In this document: piece by piece, positions 48,246-59,886 of the stretch
Layout of the letters: every line of letters begins with the position of its first letter
How positions within the stretch are numbered: position 1 is the first letter of the stretch
Assembly (NCBI RefSeq): GCF_034366625.1
Contig: NZ_JAXMIH010000014.1
Location: forward strand, 186,001-250,000
Length of the DNA stretch: 64,000 bases
Reading direction: 5' to 3'
Origin: Prosthecobacter sp.
GTDB lineage: Bacteria > Verrucomicrobiota > Verrucomicrobiia > Verrucomicrobiales > Verrucomicrobiaceae
The notes under the pieces: model-generated
Databases searched by the model: none
Seen by the model: the letters and a program-made list of their open reading frames with translations, nothing else
Told to the model about the DNA's origin: nothing
Translations under genes and position numbers: made by a program

Positions 48246-49619
48246 ATGCCCCGCGACCTTGCCCCGCTCTCCCGCCGCCGCCTCCTTGGCACGACGGCGA
48301 TGGGCCTGTCCAGCGTGGCGCTTTCGTCCCTCATGGCCGAGTCGCGCTCGCACTTCCCGGCGAAGGCGAAGCGCGTGATCTGGCTCTTCATGCACGGCGG
48401 GCCGAGCCATGTCGATTTGTTCGATCCGAAGCCCGAACTCATCCGTCACGCGGGCAAACCGCTGCCGGAGAGCTACGGCACCGTCGAAACGCGGCGCAAG
48501 GTCGCGCAGAACCCGCTGCTGGCTCCAGTGAAGCCGTTTCGAAAGCACGGGCAGAGCGGCATCGAGATCAGCGACTTCCTGCCGCACATGGCGGGTATCG
48601 CCGATGAGATGTGCGTCATCAGGAGTTGCCATGGCGACAGCGTGAATCATCCGCAGTCGGTTTATCAGATGAACACCGGCTCCATCCAGATGGGCAAGCC
48701 GAGCCTGGGAAGCTGGGTGTCGTATGGCCTCGGCTCCGAGAACGCGGACATGCCCGCGTTCGTCGTGCTGCCCGATCCAGGCGGTGGTTTGAAAGGCGGC
48801 CCGCCCGCCTGGGGCAGCGGCTTTCTGCCCGCGACGTATCAAGGCACCACCATGCGTGCCGGAGACAATCCCATCTTGCATCTGCAAAGCCCGCAGAGCA
48901 GCGCCCGCCAGCGTGCCACGCTCGATCTCATCCAGCAGATGAACGCGCAGCATCAGGCCAAGCGCGAGGCCGACAGCGAACTCGACGCCCGCATCCGCGC
49001 CTACGAGCTGGCCTTCCGCATGCAAAGCGCCGCGCCGGAAGCCGTGGACATTTCGCGCGAAACCGAGGCCACGAAGCACCTCTACGGCATCGACGACCCG
49101 ACGACGAAGGAGTTCGGCACGCGCTGCCTGCTCGCGCGGCGCATGATTGAGCGAGGAGTGCGTTTCGTGCAGCTCTACTCCGGCGACACCAACGGTTGGG
49201 ACGCGCACGAGAACGTGATGAAGAACCACACCGAGTATTGCGCCCGCACCGACAAGCCCGTGGCCGGTTTGATTCGCGATTTGAAGCAACGCGGCCTGCT
49301 GGAGGACACGCTCGTCATCTGGGGCGGCGAATTCGGCCGCATGCCGATGAGCGAAAAGGGCGTGGGCCGCGATCACAACCCCTGGGGCTACACGACCGTG
49401 CTGTTCGGCGCAGGCGTGAAGCACGGCCACATCCACGGTGCCACCGACGACTTCGGCCTGCGTGCCGCTAAGGACAAAGTCCACATTCACGACCTGCACG
49501 CCACGATCCTGCACACCCTCGGCCTGGATCACGACCGCCTCACCTTCCGCCTCAACGGTCTCGACCAGAAGCTCACCGGCGTGGAAGAATGCCATGTCGT
49601 GAAAAGCATCCTCGCATGA
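48246..49619 (+). CDS. DUF1501 secreted protein with twin-arginine signal
   Basis: 457 residues from ATG 48246. The leader contains SRRRLLGTTAMG, a Tat-type signal. The DUF1501 body is recognised by WLFMHGGPSHVDLFDPKPEL, KPFRKHGQSGIEISDFLPHMA, NHPQSVYQMNTGSIQMGKPSLGSWV, LLARRMIERGVRFVQLYSGDTNGWDAHENV and VIWGGEFGRMPMSEKGVGRDHNPWGYT. This protein family is related to sulfatases/alkaline phosphatases and is a hallmark of Planctomycetes-Verrucomicrobiota genomes, usually paired with DUF1549/DUF1553 proteins. Its substrate is unknown. The next gene overlaps by 4 bp. Confidence 0.92.
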   Translation: MPRDLAPLSRRRLLGTTAMGLSSVALSSLMAESRSHFPAKAKRVIWLFMHGGPSHVDLFDPKPELIRHAGKPLPESYGTVETRRKVAQNPLLAPVKPFRKHGQSGIEISDFLPHMAGIADEMCVIRSCHGDSVNHPQSVYQMNTGSIQMGKPSLGSWVSYGLGSENADMPAFVVLPDPGGGLKGGPPAWGSGFLPATYQGTTMRAGDNPILHLQSPQSSARQRATLDLIQQMNAQHQAKREADSELDARIRAYELAFRMQSAAPEAVDISRETEATKHLYGIDDPTTKEFGTRCLLARRMIERGVRFVQLYSGDTNGWDAHENVMKNHTEYCARTDKPVAGLIRDLKQRGLLEDTLVIWGGEFGRMPMSEKGVGRDHNPWGYTTVLFGAGVKHGHIHGATDDFGLRAAKDKVHIHDLHATILHTLGLDHDRLTFRLNGLDQKLTGVEECHVVKSILA

Positions 49620-51325
49620 AACCGGCCTGCATCGCCTTCACCCTGCTGCTGATCGCGAATCACGCGCACGGTGTCGCGATTCATGCTTCCGCCGATCCGG
49701 TGAAGGATGAACCGAAGATCTCCGCGAAGGATCGCGAGCACTGGGCCTTCAAACCGCTGCAAATCACGTCTGGCAAAACAGGCATCGACGATTTCATCCA
49801 GCCGCAGCCCAAAGCTGATCCTGCCACGCTTATCCGCCGCCTCACATTCGATCTCACCGGCCTGCCGCCCACACCGGAGGAGGTTTCATCCTTCATCCTT
49901 CAACCTTCATCTTTCGAGTCCGTCGTGGACAAACTGCTCGCGAGTCCACGCTACGGCGAACACTGGGCTCAATGGTGGCTCGATCTCGCCCGCTTCGCCG
50001 AAACCGACGGCTTTGAATACGACGCCGATCGCGGCCGCGCCTGGCAGTATCGCGACTGGGTCGTCGACGCGATGAACCGCGACATGCCGTTCGACGAATT
50101 CGTGCAGAAACAGATCGCGGGAGATTTGATGGGCGATGAAACGGCCACGGGATTCCTCTTTGCCTGCCCGGACATGCCCGACCTCAACAAACAAGACGAG
50201 CGCCGGCATGTGCTGCTCAACGACATCACCACCACCGTCGGCTCCGTTTACCTCGGCCTCACCGTCGGCTGTGCGCAGTGTCACGATCATGCGTATGATC
50301 CCATCAGCCAGGCCGATTTCTACCGACTGCGCGCCTTCTTTGACAACACGGTGCTGCCCAAGGAGCGCAAACCGCTCGGCCCGTTTGTGCGCGTCTTCAC
50401 CGAAGGCGTGCCTGCCAGCACTGTCTTCGTGCGTGGCGACTTCAAACGGCCCGGTCCCGCCATTCAGCCCGCGTTTCCACGCCTTTTCGGCGAAACACCG
50501 CCGAATGCGGATCGTGCCGTGCTCGCAAAGTGGCTCGCAAGCAAGGACAACGCGATCTTCCTGCGCACGATGGCGAATCGAATCTGGCAGCAGCACTTCG
50601 GCAAGCCACTCGCCGCCATCCCCGGCGATCTTGGTCATCAAGGCGAAGCCCCAAGCGAACCCGCGCTGCTCGATTGGCTTGCTGCCGAGTTACCGCGTCA
50701 AAATTGGAGTCTCAAAAAGCTGCACAAGGTCATCGTGATGTCGAAACACTACCAGCAGGCCGCTCTGCCGCGCAAACGTCTCACCGGCGAGATGCTGCGC
50801 GATGCCATGCTGAGTGTCAGCGGCCAGCTCAATCTCAAAACGGGCGGTCCCGGCGTGAAACTGCCGCTGCCGAAGGAAATCAGCGACACCCTGCTCAAAA
50901 AGCAGCACGAGGTGAACCCCGATGCCACCGAGCACAACCGCCGCAGCATCTACACCTTCGCCCGCCGCAATTTACGAAATCCGTTGTTCGAGTTGTTCGA
51001 CCGCCCCGACGCCCAAATCAGCTGTGCCCGCCGCAACGAGTCCACCACCGCCCCGCAGGCCCTCATGCTGCTGAATTCCGAGTTCGCCCACGGCATCGCC
51101 ACCAAACTCGCCACCGATTTGAATGCAGCACACGGCTCCGATGCCGCCGCGCTCATCACTGATGCCACACAGCGTTGTCTCGCACGCCAGCCAACCAAGG
51201 CGGAGATCGAAGCCGGGCAAAAATTCCTCCAAAAGCAGACCGCGCTGACATCCAACTTCCAAGCCGCTCTTGCCGACTACTGCCTGGCCTTGCTGAACTC
51301 GAACGAGTTCGTGTATATCGACTGA
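49616..51325 (+). CDS. DUF1549/DUF1553 domain-containing secreted protein (short form)
   Basis: 569 residues from the ATG that overlaps the DUF1501 stop (ATGA). A signal peptide (MKPACIAFTLLLIANHAHG) precedes DUF1549 (LIRRLTFDLTGLPPTPEEV, LLASPRYGEHWAQWWLDLARFAETDGFEYD, VGCAQCHDHAYDPISQADFYRL with a haem-like CxxCH) and DUF1553 (RTMANRIWQQHFGKPL, RDAMLSVSGQLNLKTGG, SCARRNESTTAPQALMLLNSEF). Many relatives are 700-1100 residues with an N-terminal cytochrome module; that module and the middle beta domain are missing here. The partner of the DUF1501 protein is likely to work in the same envelope complex. Confidence 0.9.
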   Translation: MKPACIAFTLLLIANHAHGVAIHASADPVKDEPKISAKDREHWAFKPLQITSGKTGIDDFIQPQPKADPATLIRRLTFDLTGLPPTPEEVSSFILQPSSFESVVDKLLASPRYGEHWAQWWLDLARFAETDGFEYDADRGRAWQYRDWVVDAMNRDMPFDEFVQKQIAGDLMGDETATGFLFACPDMPDLNKQDERRHVLLNDITTTVGSVYLGLTVGCAQCHDHAYDPISQADFYRLRAFFDNTVLPKERKPLGPFVRVFTEGVPASTVFVRGDFKRPGPAIQPAFPRLFGETPPNADRAVLAKWLASKDNAIFLRTMANRIWQQHFGKPLAAIPGDLGHQGEAPSEPALLDWLAAELPRQNWSLKKLHKVIVMSKHYQQAALPRKRLTGEMLRDAMLSVSGQLNLKTGGPGVKLPLPKEISDTLLKKQHEVNPDATEHNRRSIYTFARRNLRNPLFELFDRPDAQISCARRNESTTAPQALMLLNSEFAHGIATKLATDLNAAHGSDAAALITDATQRCLARQPTKAEIEAGQKFLQKQTALTSNFQAALADYCLALLNSNEFVYID

Positions 51326-51328
51326 ATC

Positions 51329-51751
51329 ATGGAAACACCCCTTCCTCCGCAGCGCGGAGCCTTCATCGCCAAACTCGGCGCGTGGCTGCAACTCGTACAA
51401 TTGTATGGCGTCGCAATCGTGGTGGCGAGCATGAACAGGGCTTTTCGAGAACTCGGCAGCAATGGCGGTGCGGATCCAACCAAGTTAAGCGCTGCCATTG
51501 GTGAAATTCTAATCGGTGTTTTTAGCGGGATAATCATAGCCTTGCCTGGTTTGCTGTTGATCATCATTGCCATCACAGCACTCCGCTATCGTGCAGTGTG
51601 GATGTTCTGGTTCCTTTGCATCTACGGCGGCCTGATGACTTTCAGTTACCTTTTTCCTGTCGGCCTGTTCTTCCTGATCTACGCGTTGGTGAAGAAGGAT
51701 GAGTTTCTGCGTCTGCAGCAACCGTCAGCGCCATCCATTCAATTCCCTTGA
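51329..51751 (+). CDS. Small MotA/TolQ/ExbB-like membrane protein
   Basis: 140 residues with two or three hydrophobic stretches (LYGVAIVVASM, EILIGVFSGIIIALPGLLLIIIAIT and WMFWFLCIYGGLMTFSYLF). The pattern 'GAWLQLVQLYGV..MNRAFRELGSNGGADPTKLSAAIGE' is like the second-helix region of ExbB/TolQ-type proteins seen in Verrucomicrobiota. It lies 3 bp after the DUF1549 gene. It is too short to be a full ExbB; the function is uncertain. Confidence 0.55.
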   Translation: METPLPPQRGAFIAKLGAWLQLVQLYGVAIVVASMNRAFRELGSNGGADPTKLSAAIGEILIGVFSGIIIALPGLLLIIIAITALRYRAVWMFWFLCIYGGLMTFSYLFPVGLFFLIYALVKKDEFLRLQQPSAPSIQFP

Positions 51752-51868
51752 ATAGCGAAGACCGTCGCGAAACGAACGCGAGTGTGTCGAAGACCACTCG
51801 CCACTTGCTGGTGAAGCGTTGGCGGTAGGAAAGTCAGGCGAGTAGAATACTCGCGCTCCAAAGGCGAA

Positions 51869-51892
51869 GGCGCCGGGGTTTCCCCCGACGCC
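51869..51892 (-). terminator. Likely terminator of rnpB
   Basis: On the minus strand, GGCGTCGGGG pairs with CCCCGGCGCC (one G-U) around a GAAA tetraloop, just downstream of the RNase P RNA's 3' end. The T run is short. Confidence 0.5.
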
Positions 51893-51899
51893 TCCATGT

Positions 51900-52331
51900 G
51901 GATCGGCCCTCATAAGCCGGATTCTGTGTCCCCGACATCTTGCGACGCCTGGCTGTGATCATTTATCTGTCGGGCTGAGCGACCAGCCCGCCCTCGCTTG
52001 CGCGATGGTGCGACTATTACCCGGAGTCATCCATCCCTTGCGGGACTTGCGGCCAGGCGGGCCTTTCTCCTGTTCTGTCTTGCACCGCATGAGGTTTGTC
52101 GTGCCCCCTTCCTCGCGGTTGGGGCGGTGGGCTCTTACCCCGCCGTTTCACCCTTACCCTTCGTAGCTCGTGAGAGCGAAGAAGGGCGGTTTGTTTTCTG
52201 TGACACTGTCTGTGACCGCGGCTTGCACCGCAGCCCCCACGCTTTCACGTGGCATGCTGCCCTGTGGTGTCCGGACTTTCCTCTGGCATCCCGCCTTGCA
52301 GCAAAACACCAGCGATCACTCCGACCGACCC
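51900..52331 (-). ncRNA. rnpB: RNase P RNA (bacterial type A)
   Basis: Conserved blocks are present in the right order: GAGGAAAGTCC at 52273-52283 with the CCGGAC...ACAGGGCA continuation (P4 5' part), AGATAAATGATC at 51957-51968, and ACAGAATCCGGCTTAT (51912-51927) near the 3' end. The ends pair: 52331-52323 (GGGTCGGTC) with 51908-51900 (GGCCGATCC) gives a 9-bp P1 helix. About 432 nt is normal for type A. It is the catalytic RNA that matures tRNA 5' ends. A sigma-70-like promoter and a terminator flank it. Confidence 0.95.
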
Positions 52332-52337
52332 GCTGCC

Positions 52338-52366
52338 AGATTAGTGTTCGCTGCCACAAAGTCCAA
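52338..52366 (-). promoter_or_regulatory. Sigma-70-type promoter of rnpB
   Basis: On the minus strand, TTGGAC (52366-52361), 17 bases, TAATCT (52343-52338). The -10 ends 7 bases before the inferred first nucleotide of the RNA. It gives a picture of the housekeeping promoter in this organism. Confidence 0.75.
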
Positions 52367-52368
52367 CC

Positions 52369-52839
52369 TCAATTCCCGGCGGCGTCTCTGTAAAGGCGGC
52401 TCAGCGTATGACCGGCCGTGTAGCGAAGATCACTGATCTTCCACACGCCGCCCTGCTGGACAAAAGTGAACGTGTTGCGCTTTTTCTGACCGGCATTTTC
52501 AAAAGTGACCAGCACGCTGGTCCGGCCTTTCACGGTGGCGGCCTGGTGAATGACAAAATCTTTGAGCAGCAAGTCCTGGGCGTCATAGAGAGGATCGGCA
52601 CCAAGGGCACCAAGTTCTCCCTGCGATGCCACGGCATCCTTCCAGATCATATCAGCCAGCTCTTTGGCGAAGAAGCGATCCACCAGGGCACGATCCTGGT
52701 CCTGGAAGAACGGCGACTTCTGCGCGTCATGCGTCTTGTAAAGCTGTGCCACCAAAGCCTCGGGCGTCACCGCTTTGTCGGCGGCTGAGAGGTTCAGACT
52801 GAAGGAAACGAGCAGCAGAAAGAGCGAAAAGTGGCGCAT
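52369..52839 (-). CDS. Exported DUF3828-like protein
   Basis: 156 residues with a signal peptide (MRHFSLFLLLVSFSLNLSA). The mature part has the pattern VAQLYKTHDAQKSPFF, VDRFFAKELADMIWKDA, DPLYDAQDLLLKDFVIHQAATVKGRTSVLVTFENAGQKKRNTFTFVQQGGVWKISDLRYT, typical of DUF3828 (SnoaL/NTF2-like) proteins. These are periplasmic proteins of unknown function. It starts upstream of the sulfatase in the genome but is on the same strand, with no evident link. Confidence 0.75.
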   Translation of the reverse strand: MRHFSLFLLLVSFSLNLSAADKAVTPEALVAQLYKTHDAQKSPFFQDQDRALVDRFFAKELADMIWKDAVASQGELGALGADPLYDAQDLLLKDFVIHQAATVKGRTSVLVTFENAGQKKRNTFTFVQQGGVWKISDLRYTAGHTLSRLYRDAAGN

Positions 52840-52883
52840 GCGGTTGTTATCGCCGCAAAGCCGCCGAAGTCGAGATTCTCTGC

Positions 52884-54407
52884 TCAGTCTTCACACTTTT
52901 TCTTCTTTTTCGGCTCCTCCGGCAGCGGCTGACCTTTCTGTGCGGCCTCCCATTCGGCGTAGCCCTTGTTCTTGCGGTTGCCGAGATACTTGTAGGTGTC
53001 GAAGATCGCCGCATTACCGAGCACACGCGGGTCTTTCTCCTCCTTCAAGATGGACTCCATCTTCTCGCGCAATTCCTTCTTAGTGGCGGCGAATTTGGGA
53101 TCAGCGGCGAGGTTCTTCAGGCACTCGGGATCGTTGGCGATGTCAAACAGCTCCTCCTCGGCGCGGTAGGCGAAGGCGAGATCGTAGAACGGCCCCTTGT
53201 TCTCGACGATCCACGCTTTGGTGGGGCCATCGTCACAGTTGCGGTAGCCGGTTTCAGGATTGCACGCAGGCCAGCGCTCGGGGTGGTAGTTGTGGCTGTA
53301 AAAGAACTCCGGCGTGCGAATGGCGCGCACGGGATAGCCCCAGTCGTTCGGACGACCGATGTCGTGACGCTCCTTCCCGGCGAGCATGATTTTGCGATCC
53401 TCAACGAAGCCGCTCTTGTCGCTGCGCAGAATGTTCACGAGGCTTTTGCCGCTCATCTGCTCGTGAACGGGCAATCCGGCGAGTTCGAGGTAGGTCGGCG
53501 CGAGATCGCGCACGTTGATAAAATCCTCGACGACGCGATCCGGCTTGATGCCCTTCCCCCAACGCATCGCCAGCGGCAGATGATAGCCGTCTTCGTAAAT
53601 CTGGCCCTTCACGCGTGGGAACGGCATGCCGTGGTCGGAGGTGACGATGATCAGCGTGTCTTCGAGCAGGCCCTGCTTCTCCAGCATCTCCATCGCCCGG
53701 CCGATGTAGGCGTCGGCATATTCGACCTCGATGGCGTAATCGGCGAGATCACCGCGCACGGTGTCATTGTCGGGCAGATAGCCGGGCACCTTCACATCGC
53801 TGAGTTTTTTGCCCATGCGCACGCCGGAATCGAGCTCGTAGCCACGATGCGGCTCCTGGAAACCCATCCAGAAGCAGAAGGGCTTCTTAGCATCGCGTTG
53901 TTCGAGGAATTTGGCGAAGTTGGCCGTGTAGTCATTCTTGCCAATGCCAGAGGCTGGCGGCGTGGCTTTCACCTCATCAAAACTCGGCCCGGCAGGATTG
54001 CGCGTGCGGCCATTGAGCTTGAAATCGCCCGGTCCCCAGCCTTTGCCGGTCAAACCGATGTCGTAGCCGCCTTTCTCGATCAGATCAGGATACACGGCGA
54101 ACTTCGGCGGGAAGATGCCGCCATGGCAGACGGCTTCCTCAAGCTGCCATGAGTTGCGACCGGTCAGAATCGTCGCACGGCAGGGACTGCACTTAGGATT
54201 GGAGGTGAAGGCGTTCTTGAACAGCACGCCCTCTTTCGCCACGCGGTCGAAGTTCGGCGTTTTGACCCAGTCACAGCCATAAGCCCCCGCATGCTGCCAG
54301 CCCCAGTCATCGAAGATGATGAACAGGATGTTCGGACGCGGCGCATCGGCGGCATGGGTGGCCGGAAGGAACGTGAAGATGACGAGAGCGAGCAGGAGGA
54401 GCTTCAT
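52884..54407 (-). CDS. Secreted formylglycine-dependent sulfatase
   Basis: 507 residues from ATG 54407; the longer frame above it overlaps gcvP's end. A signal peptide (to about residue 20) precedes PNILFIIFDDWGW (metal Asp33-Asp34) and the sulfatase motif Cys73-Ser-Pro-Cys-Arg77 (CSPCRATILTGR), where Cys73 would become formylglycine. VTSDHGMPFPRVKGQIYEDGYHLP supplies the second metal site. The C-terminus is lysine-rich. It hydrolyses sulfate esters of a polysaccharide or glycan, which fits the secreted carbohydrate genes elsewhere. It is 25 bp downstream of gcvP on the same strand. Confidence 0.92.
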   Translation of the reverse strand: MKLLLLALVIFTFLPATHAADAPRPNILFIIFDDWGWQHAGAYGCDWVKTPNFDRVAKEGVLFKNAFTSNPKCSPCRATILTGRNSWQLEEAVCHGGIFPPKFAVYPDLIEKGGYDIGLTGKGWGPGDFKLNGRTRNPAGPSFDEVKATPPASGIGKNDYTANFAKFLEQRDAKKPFCFWMGFQEPHRGYELDSGVRMGKKLSDVKVPGYLPDNDTVRGDLADYAIEVEYADAYIGRAMEMLEKQGLLEDTLIIVTSDHGMPFPRVKGQIYEDGYHLPLAMRWGKGIKPDRVVEDFINVRDLAPTYLELAGLPVHEQMSGKSLVNILRSDKSGFVEDRKIMLAGKERHDIGRPNDWGYPVRAIRTPEFFYSHNYHPERWPACNPETGYRNCDDGPTKAWIVENKGPFYDLAFAYRAEEELFDIANDPECLKNLAADPKFAATKKELREKMESILKEEKDPRVLGNAAIFDTYKYLGNRKNKGYAEWEAAQKGQPLPEEPKKKKKCED

Positions 54408-54432
54408 GCGCGGTGAAACGCGCATGAGGAGA

Positions 54433-57261
<2,829 letters not shown>

Positions 57262-57314
57262 TCGAAGGCAGGGCTTTTTCGGAAGCCCGGAAACTAACAA
57301 GCCGGAGGCCGGTG

Positions 57315-58139
57315 TCACTTGCCAAACAACGCCCAAAACTTTTTCTCCGAGGCTTTTTGCTTGCCCTTGGCTTCACGCAAAAAGGGAGCCAGCGCTGCCA
57401 GGTTCATGATCCAGTGGTTCAGCCAGTTCAGCGGCCAGCGCAGCGGACGGGCGAAATCAACGAACAGCACGACGCGGTAGCCGTCGGTGTCATTCCAGAC
57501 CTCGTGATTGTAGGTGTCGTCAAAAATCACCGCCTTGCCCTCCTGCCAGGCATAAACTTGGTCGGCGATGCGAATGCGGCACTCATGACGAGGTTCCGGC
57601 ACCATCAGGCCGAGGTGCAAGCGTAAAACACCCGCCCACGGACCGCGATGATGCGGGATGTGCTTCCGGGGCGACAGGATCGAGAAGAAGCCAGTCGTGC
57701 AGCCGGGAATCATGCCCAGCACCTTCATCGTCTCCGGGCAGTTGCGGGCGTTTTGCTCGCAGTCCATGCCAATCCCCTTCAGGAAGAAAGTCTTCCACTG
57801 GTCATCGCCCTGGATCATGCCGACTTCTTTGACAATGTCCTGGAAGCTCGGCATCGCGTCGCGGTATTGCATCACCGCATCGAGTTCCGCGCGCACCTTG
57901 GTCCAGTCGGCCTCGATCTGCGTCACCCACGGAAACTGCCGGGAGTCATAGATCGGCGGATCGCCATGGAGCGAACAGTGCGCGATGACGGTCTCGACGA
58001 TGTCTTGCAGCCAGTTGGTGATCCGCTCCAGCAGGCCCCTGGCCGGAAAGGTGCGATGGCGACGGTGGTAGGCATCGATCGGCTTGAGTTCAAAACCGAC
58101 GGGAACAGCAGCGACAGGAAATGAAGCTTCGGGTGGCAT
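57315..58139 (-). CDS. Aspartyl/asparaginyl beta-hydroxylase-like protein
   Basis: 274 residues with the AspH/beta-hydroxylase jelly-roll core: [32 protein letters not shown] (metal His and 2-oxoglutarate Arg), [30 protein letters not shown] (second metal His). It is preceded by a region with [20 protein letters not shown]. Members are Fe(II)/2-oxoglutarate oxygenases or lipid-modifying relatives (LpxO-like). The C-terminal end is hydrophobic ([19 protein letters not shown]), hinting at membrane attachment. It is placed between gcvH and gcvP, which is unusual. Confidence 0.88.
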   Translation of the reverse strand: MPPEASFPVAAVPVGFELKPIDAYHRRHRTFPARGLLERITNWLQDIVETVIAHCSLHGDPPIYDSRQFPWVTQIEADWTKVRAELDAVMQYRDAMPSFQDIVKEVGMIQGDDQWKTFFLKGIGMDCEQNARNCPETMKVLGMIPGCTTGFFSILSPRKHIPHHRGPWAGVLRLHLGLMVPEPRHECRIRIADQVYAWQEGKAVIFDDTYNHEVWNDTDGYRVVLFVDFARPLRWPLNWLNHWIMNLAALAPFLREAKGKQKASEKKFWALFGK

Positions 58140-58244
58140 GGCTCAGATGTCCGTCATGAGTAACGAATCCGTCACCCAATGCAGCCAAAAATTGTATGCC
58201 GATTTTGCGAGCGGGCTTCTCCCAGCTTGCAGGCAGAAGCGTGC

Positions 58245-58625
58245 TTAGCCGATGTGCTTGCGATACGCCTCGGCGTTCATCAAAGCATCTGCCTCGGCAG
58301 AGTTCGAGGGCTTGATCTTGAAGATCCAGCCGCCGAGGTAAGGGTCGCGATTGAGGAGGCCGGGATCGTTGCTGAGCGTCTCGTTGACCGCCACGATTTC
58401 GCCCGAAACCGGAGCATAAATGTCACTGGCAGCCTTCACGGACTCAATCACACAGACCTGCTGGCCGGCGCTGACCTGGGTGCCCAGTTTCGGCGGATCA
58501 ACGAAGACCACATCGGTCAGTTCGGCCTGCGCGTGATCGGTGATGCCGACAGGAGCCGGATCTTGCATGGGGTCGATCCATTCGTGGGAGTCGCGGTAGC
58601 GGAGGTTGTCAGGGACGTTGCTCAT
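58245..58625 (-). CDS. gcvH: Glycine cleavage system H-protein
   Basis: 126 residues, the normal length. The lipoyl-carrying Lys64 is in [24 protein letters not shown], and the start resembles other H-proteins ([10 protein letters not shown]). It shuttles the aminomethyl group between P-, T- and L-proteins. It lies 18 bp downstream of gcvT on the same strand and is followed after 105 bp by the beta-hydroxylase-like gene. Confidence 0.95.
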   Translation of the reverse strand: MSNVPDNLRYRDSHEWIDPMQDPAPVGITDHAQAELTDVVFVDPPKLGTQVSAGQQVCVIESVKAASDIYAPVSGEIVAVNETLSNDPGLLNRDPYLGGWIFKIKPSNSAEADALMNAEAYRKHIG

Positions 58626-58643
58626 GAGGATGTCAGTTGAGAA

Positions 58644-59759
58644 TTAAAGAGAAGGCTTGCGGTAAAACGGCTTTTTCACCACCTCGGCAGGAAAGCGGCG
58701 GCCACGGATTTCGATTTCGAGGGTGGTGCCGATCGCCGCAGCATTCAAAGGCACATAAGCCATGCCGATTCCGGCTGAGAGACTGGGCGATTGCGTGCCG
58801 CTGCACACTTCGCCGACGATCTGACCGGCATGCGCCACGGGGTAATGCGGACGCGGCGGCGGCGCGACACCGGTCATGCGGAAGGCGGCGAGTTTGTCTG
58901 GCAATCCGGCGGCTTTTTGAGCCACCAAGGCTTCACGGCCCGTGAAATCGCCCTTGTCGAGATCGACGAAGAACCCAAGCCCGGCCTGCAACGGCGTGCG
59001 ATCTTCGGAGAGATCGTTGCCATTGAGAGGATAGCCCATTTCAAGACGCAGGGTGTCGCGTGCGCCGAGTCCGCAAGGCACGCCGCCTGCGGCTTTCACA
59101 GCATCCACGATTTTGCGGAACCACGTTTCGGCAATTTCGGCGGGCATGAAAAACTCAAATCCCTCCTCGCCCGTGTAGCCGGTGCCGCACAGCCACATCG
59201 GACCGTTGTCGGTCATCGTGACGAGAATCGTGTTGTGCTCAGGAAACGAACCGGCACTGCCAAAAACCGCAGCCGCCACCTCGCGGGCTTTCGGTCCCTG
59301 GATGGCCAGACCGGCGGTGAAGTCACTCGCGTTGGCCATCATCACATCATCATCCTTTGTGAGCTGGGATTCGAGGTGCTCCCAGTCCGCGTCGATGCGC
59401 GAGGCATTCACCACGAGGAAAAACTCGCGCTCGCTGGTGCGGTAGGCGATCAGATCGTCGATCACACCGCCCTTTTTGTTGAGGAGCAGTGTGTACTGGC
59501 CCTGGCCTGGTTGGAGTGAGTTGATGTTGTTGGTCAGTACCCGGTTCAGGAAGGCTTCCGCGCCTTTCCCGCTCACGATGAACTGGCCCATATGCGAGAT
59601 GTCGAACACGCCGACGCTCTGCCGCACGACCTTGTGCTCTTCGACGATGCCTGTGTATTGAACCGGCATGTCCCAGCCGGCAAAGGGCACCATGCGCGCG
59701 CCCATTTCGACATGCACGGCGTGCAATGGGGTGCGGCGGAGCGGGGCGGGGTCGGACAT
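58644..59759 (-). CDS. gcvT: Glycine cleavage system T-protein (aminomethyltransferase)
   Basis: 371 residues. GcvT signatures are LRRTPLHAVHVEMGARMVPFAGWDMPVQYTG, FDISHMGQFIVSGKGAEAFLNRVLTN, GYTGEEGFEFFMPAE and LGARDTLRLEMGYPLNGNDLSEDRTPLQAGLGFFVDL. It releases ammonia and passes a one-carbon unit to tetrahydrofolate. It is the first gene of the minus-strand cluster, and its promoter should lie in 59760-59886, shared with the divergent M3 peptidase gene. Confidence 0.95.
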   Translation of the reverse strand: MSDPAPLRRTPLHAVHVEMGARMVPFAGWDMPVQYTGIVEEHKVVRQSVGVFDISHMGQFIVSGKGAEAFLNRVLTNNINSLQPGQGQYTLLLNKKGGVIDDLIAYRTSEREFFLVVNASRIDADWEHLESQLTKDDDVMMANASDFTAGLAIQGPKAREVAAAVFGSAGSFPEHNTILVTMTDNGPMWLCGTGYTGEEGFEFFMPAEIAETWFRKIVDAVKAAGGVPCGLGARDTLRLEMGYPLNGNDLSEDRTPLQAGLGFFVDLDKGDFTGREALVAQKAAGLPDKLAAFRMTGVAPPPRPHYPVAHAGQIVGEVCSGTQSPSLSAGIGMAYVPLNAAAIGTTLEIEIRGRRFPAEVVKKPFYRKPSL

Positions 59760-59886
59760 CGTCCGCGCATGGTGTGAAGCGCCGCCGGTTTGTCAATCTG
59801 CGCGGCATTTTGAGCAAAGAACAACATGGCAATGTCGTTTGCCTCGCCCCGCAAACACTCCATACTCCGCCCGCCAAAACCCCACC

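Noticed and set aside
52090-52110. A further TTTGTCGTG next to ATGAGG
   Set aside because: It lies within the rnpB gene, so it is not an upstream element; it shows that the short core can occur by chance.
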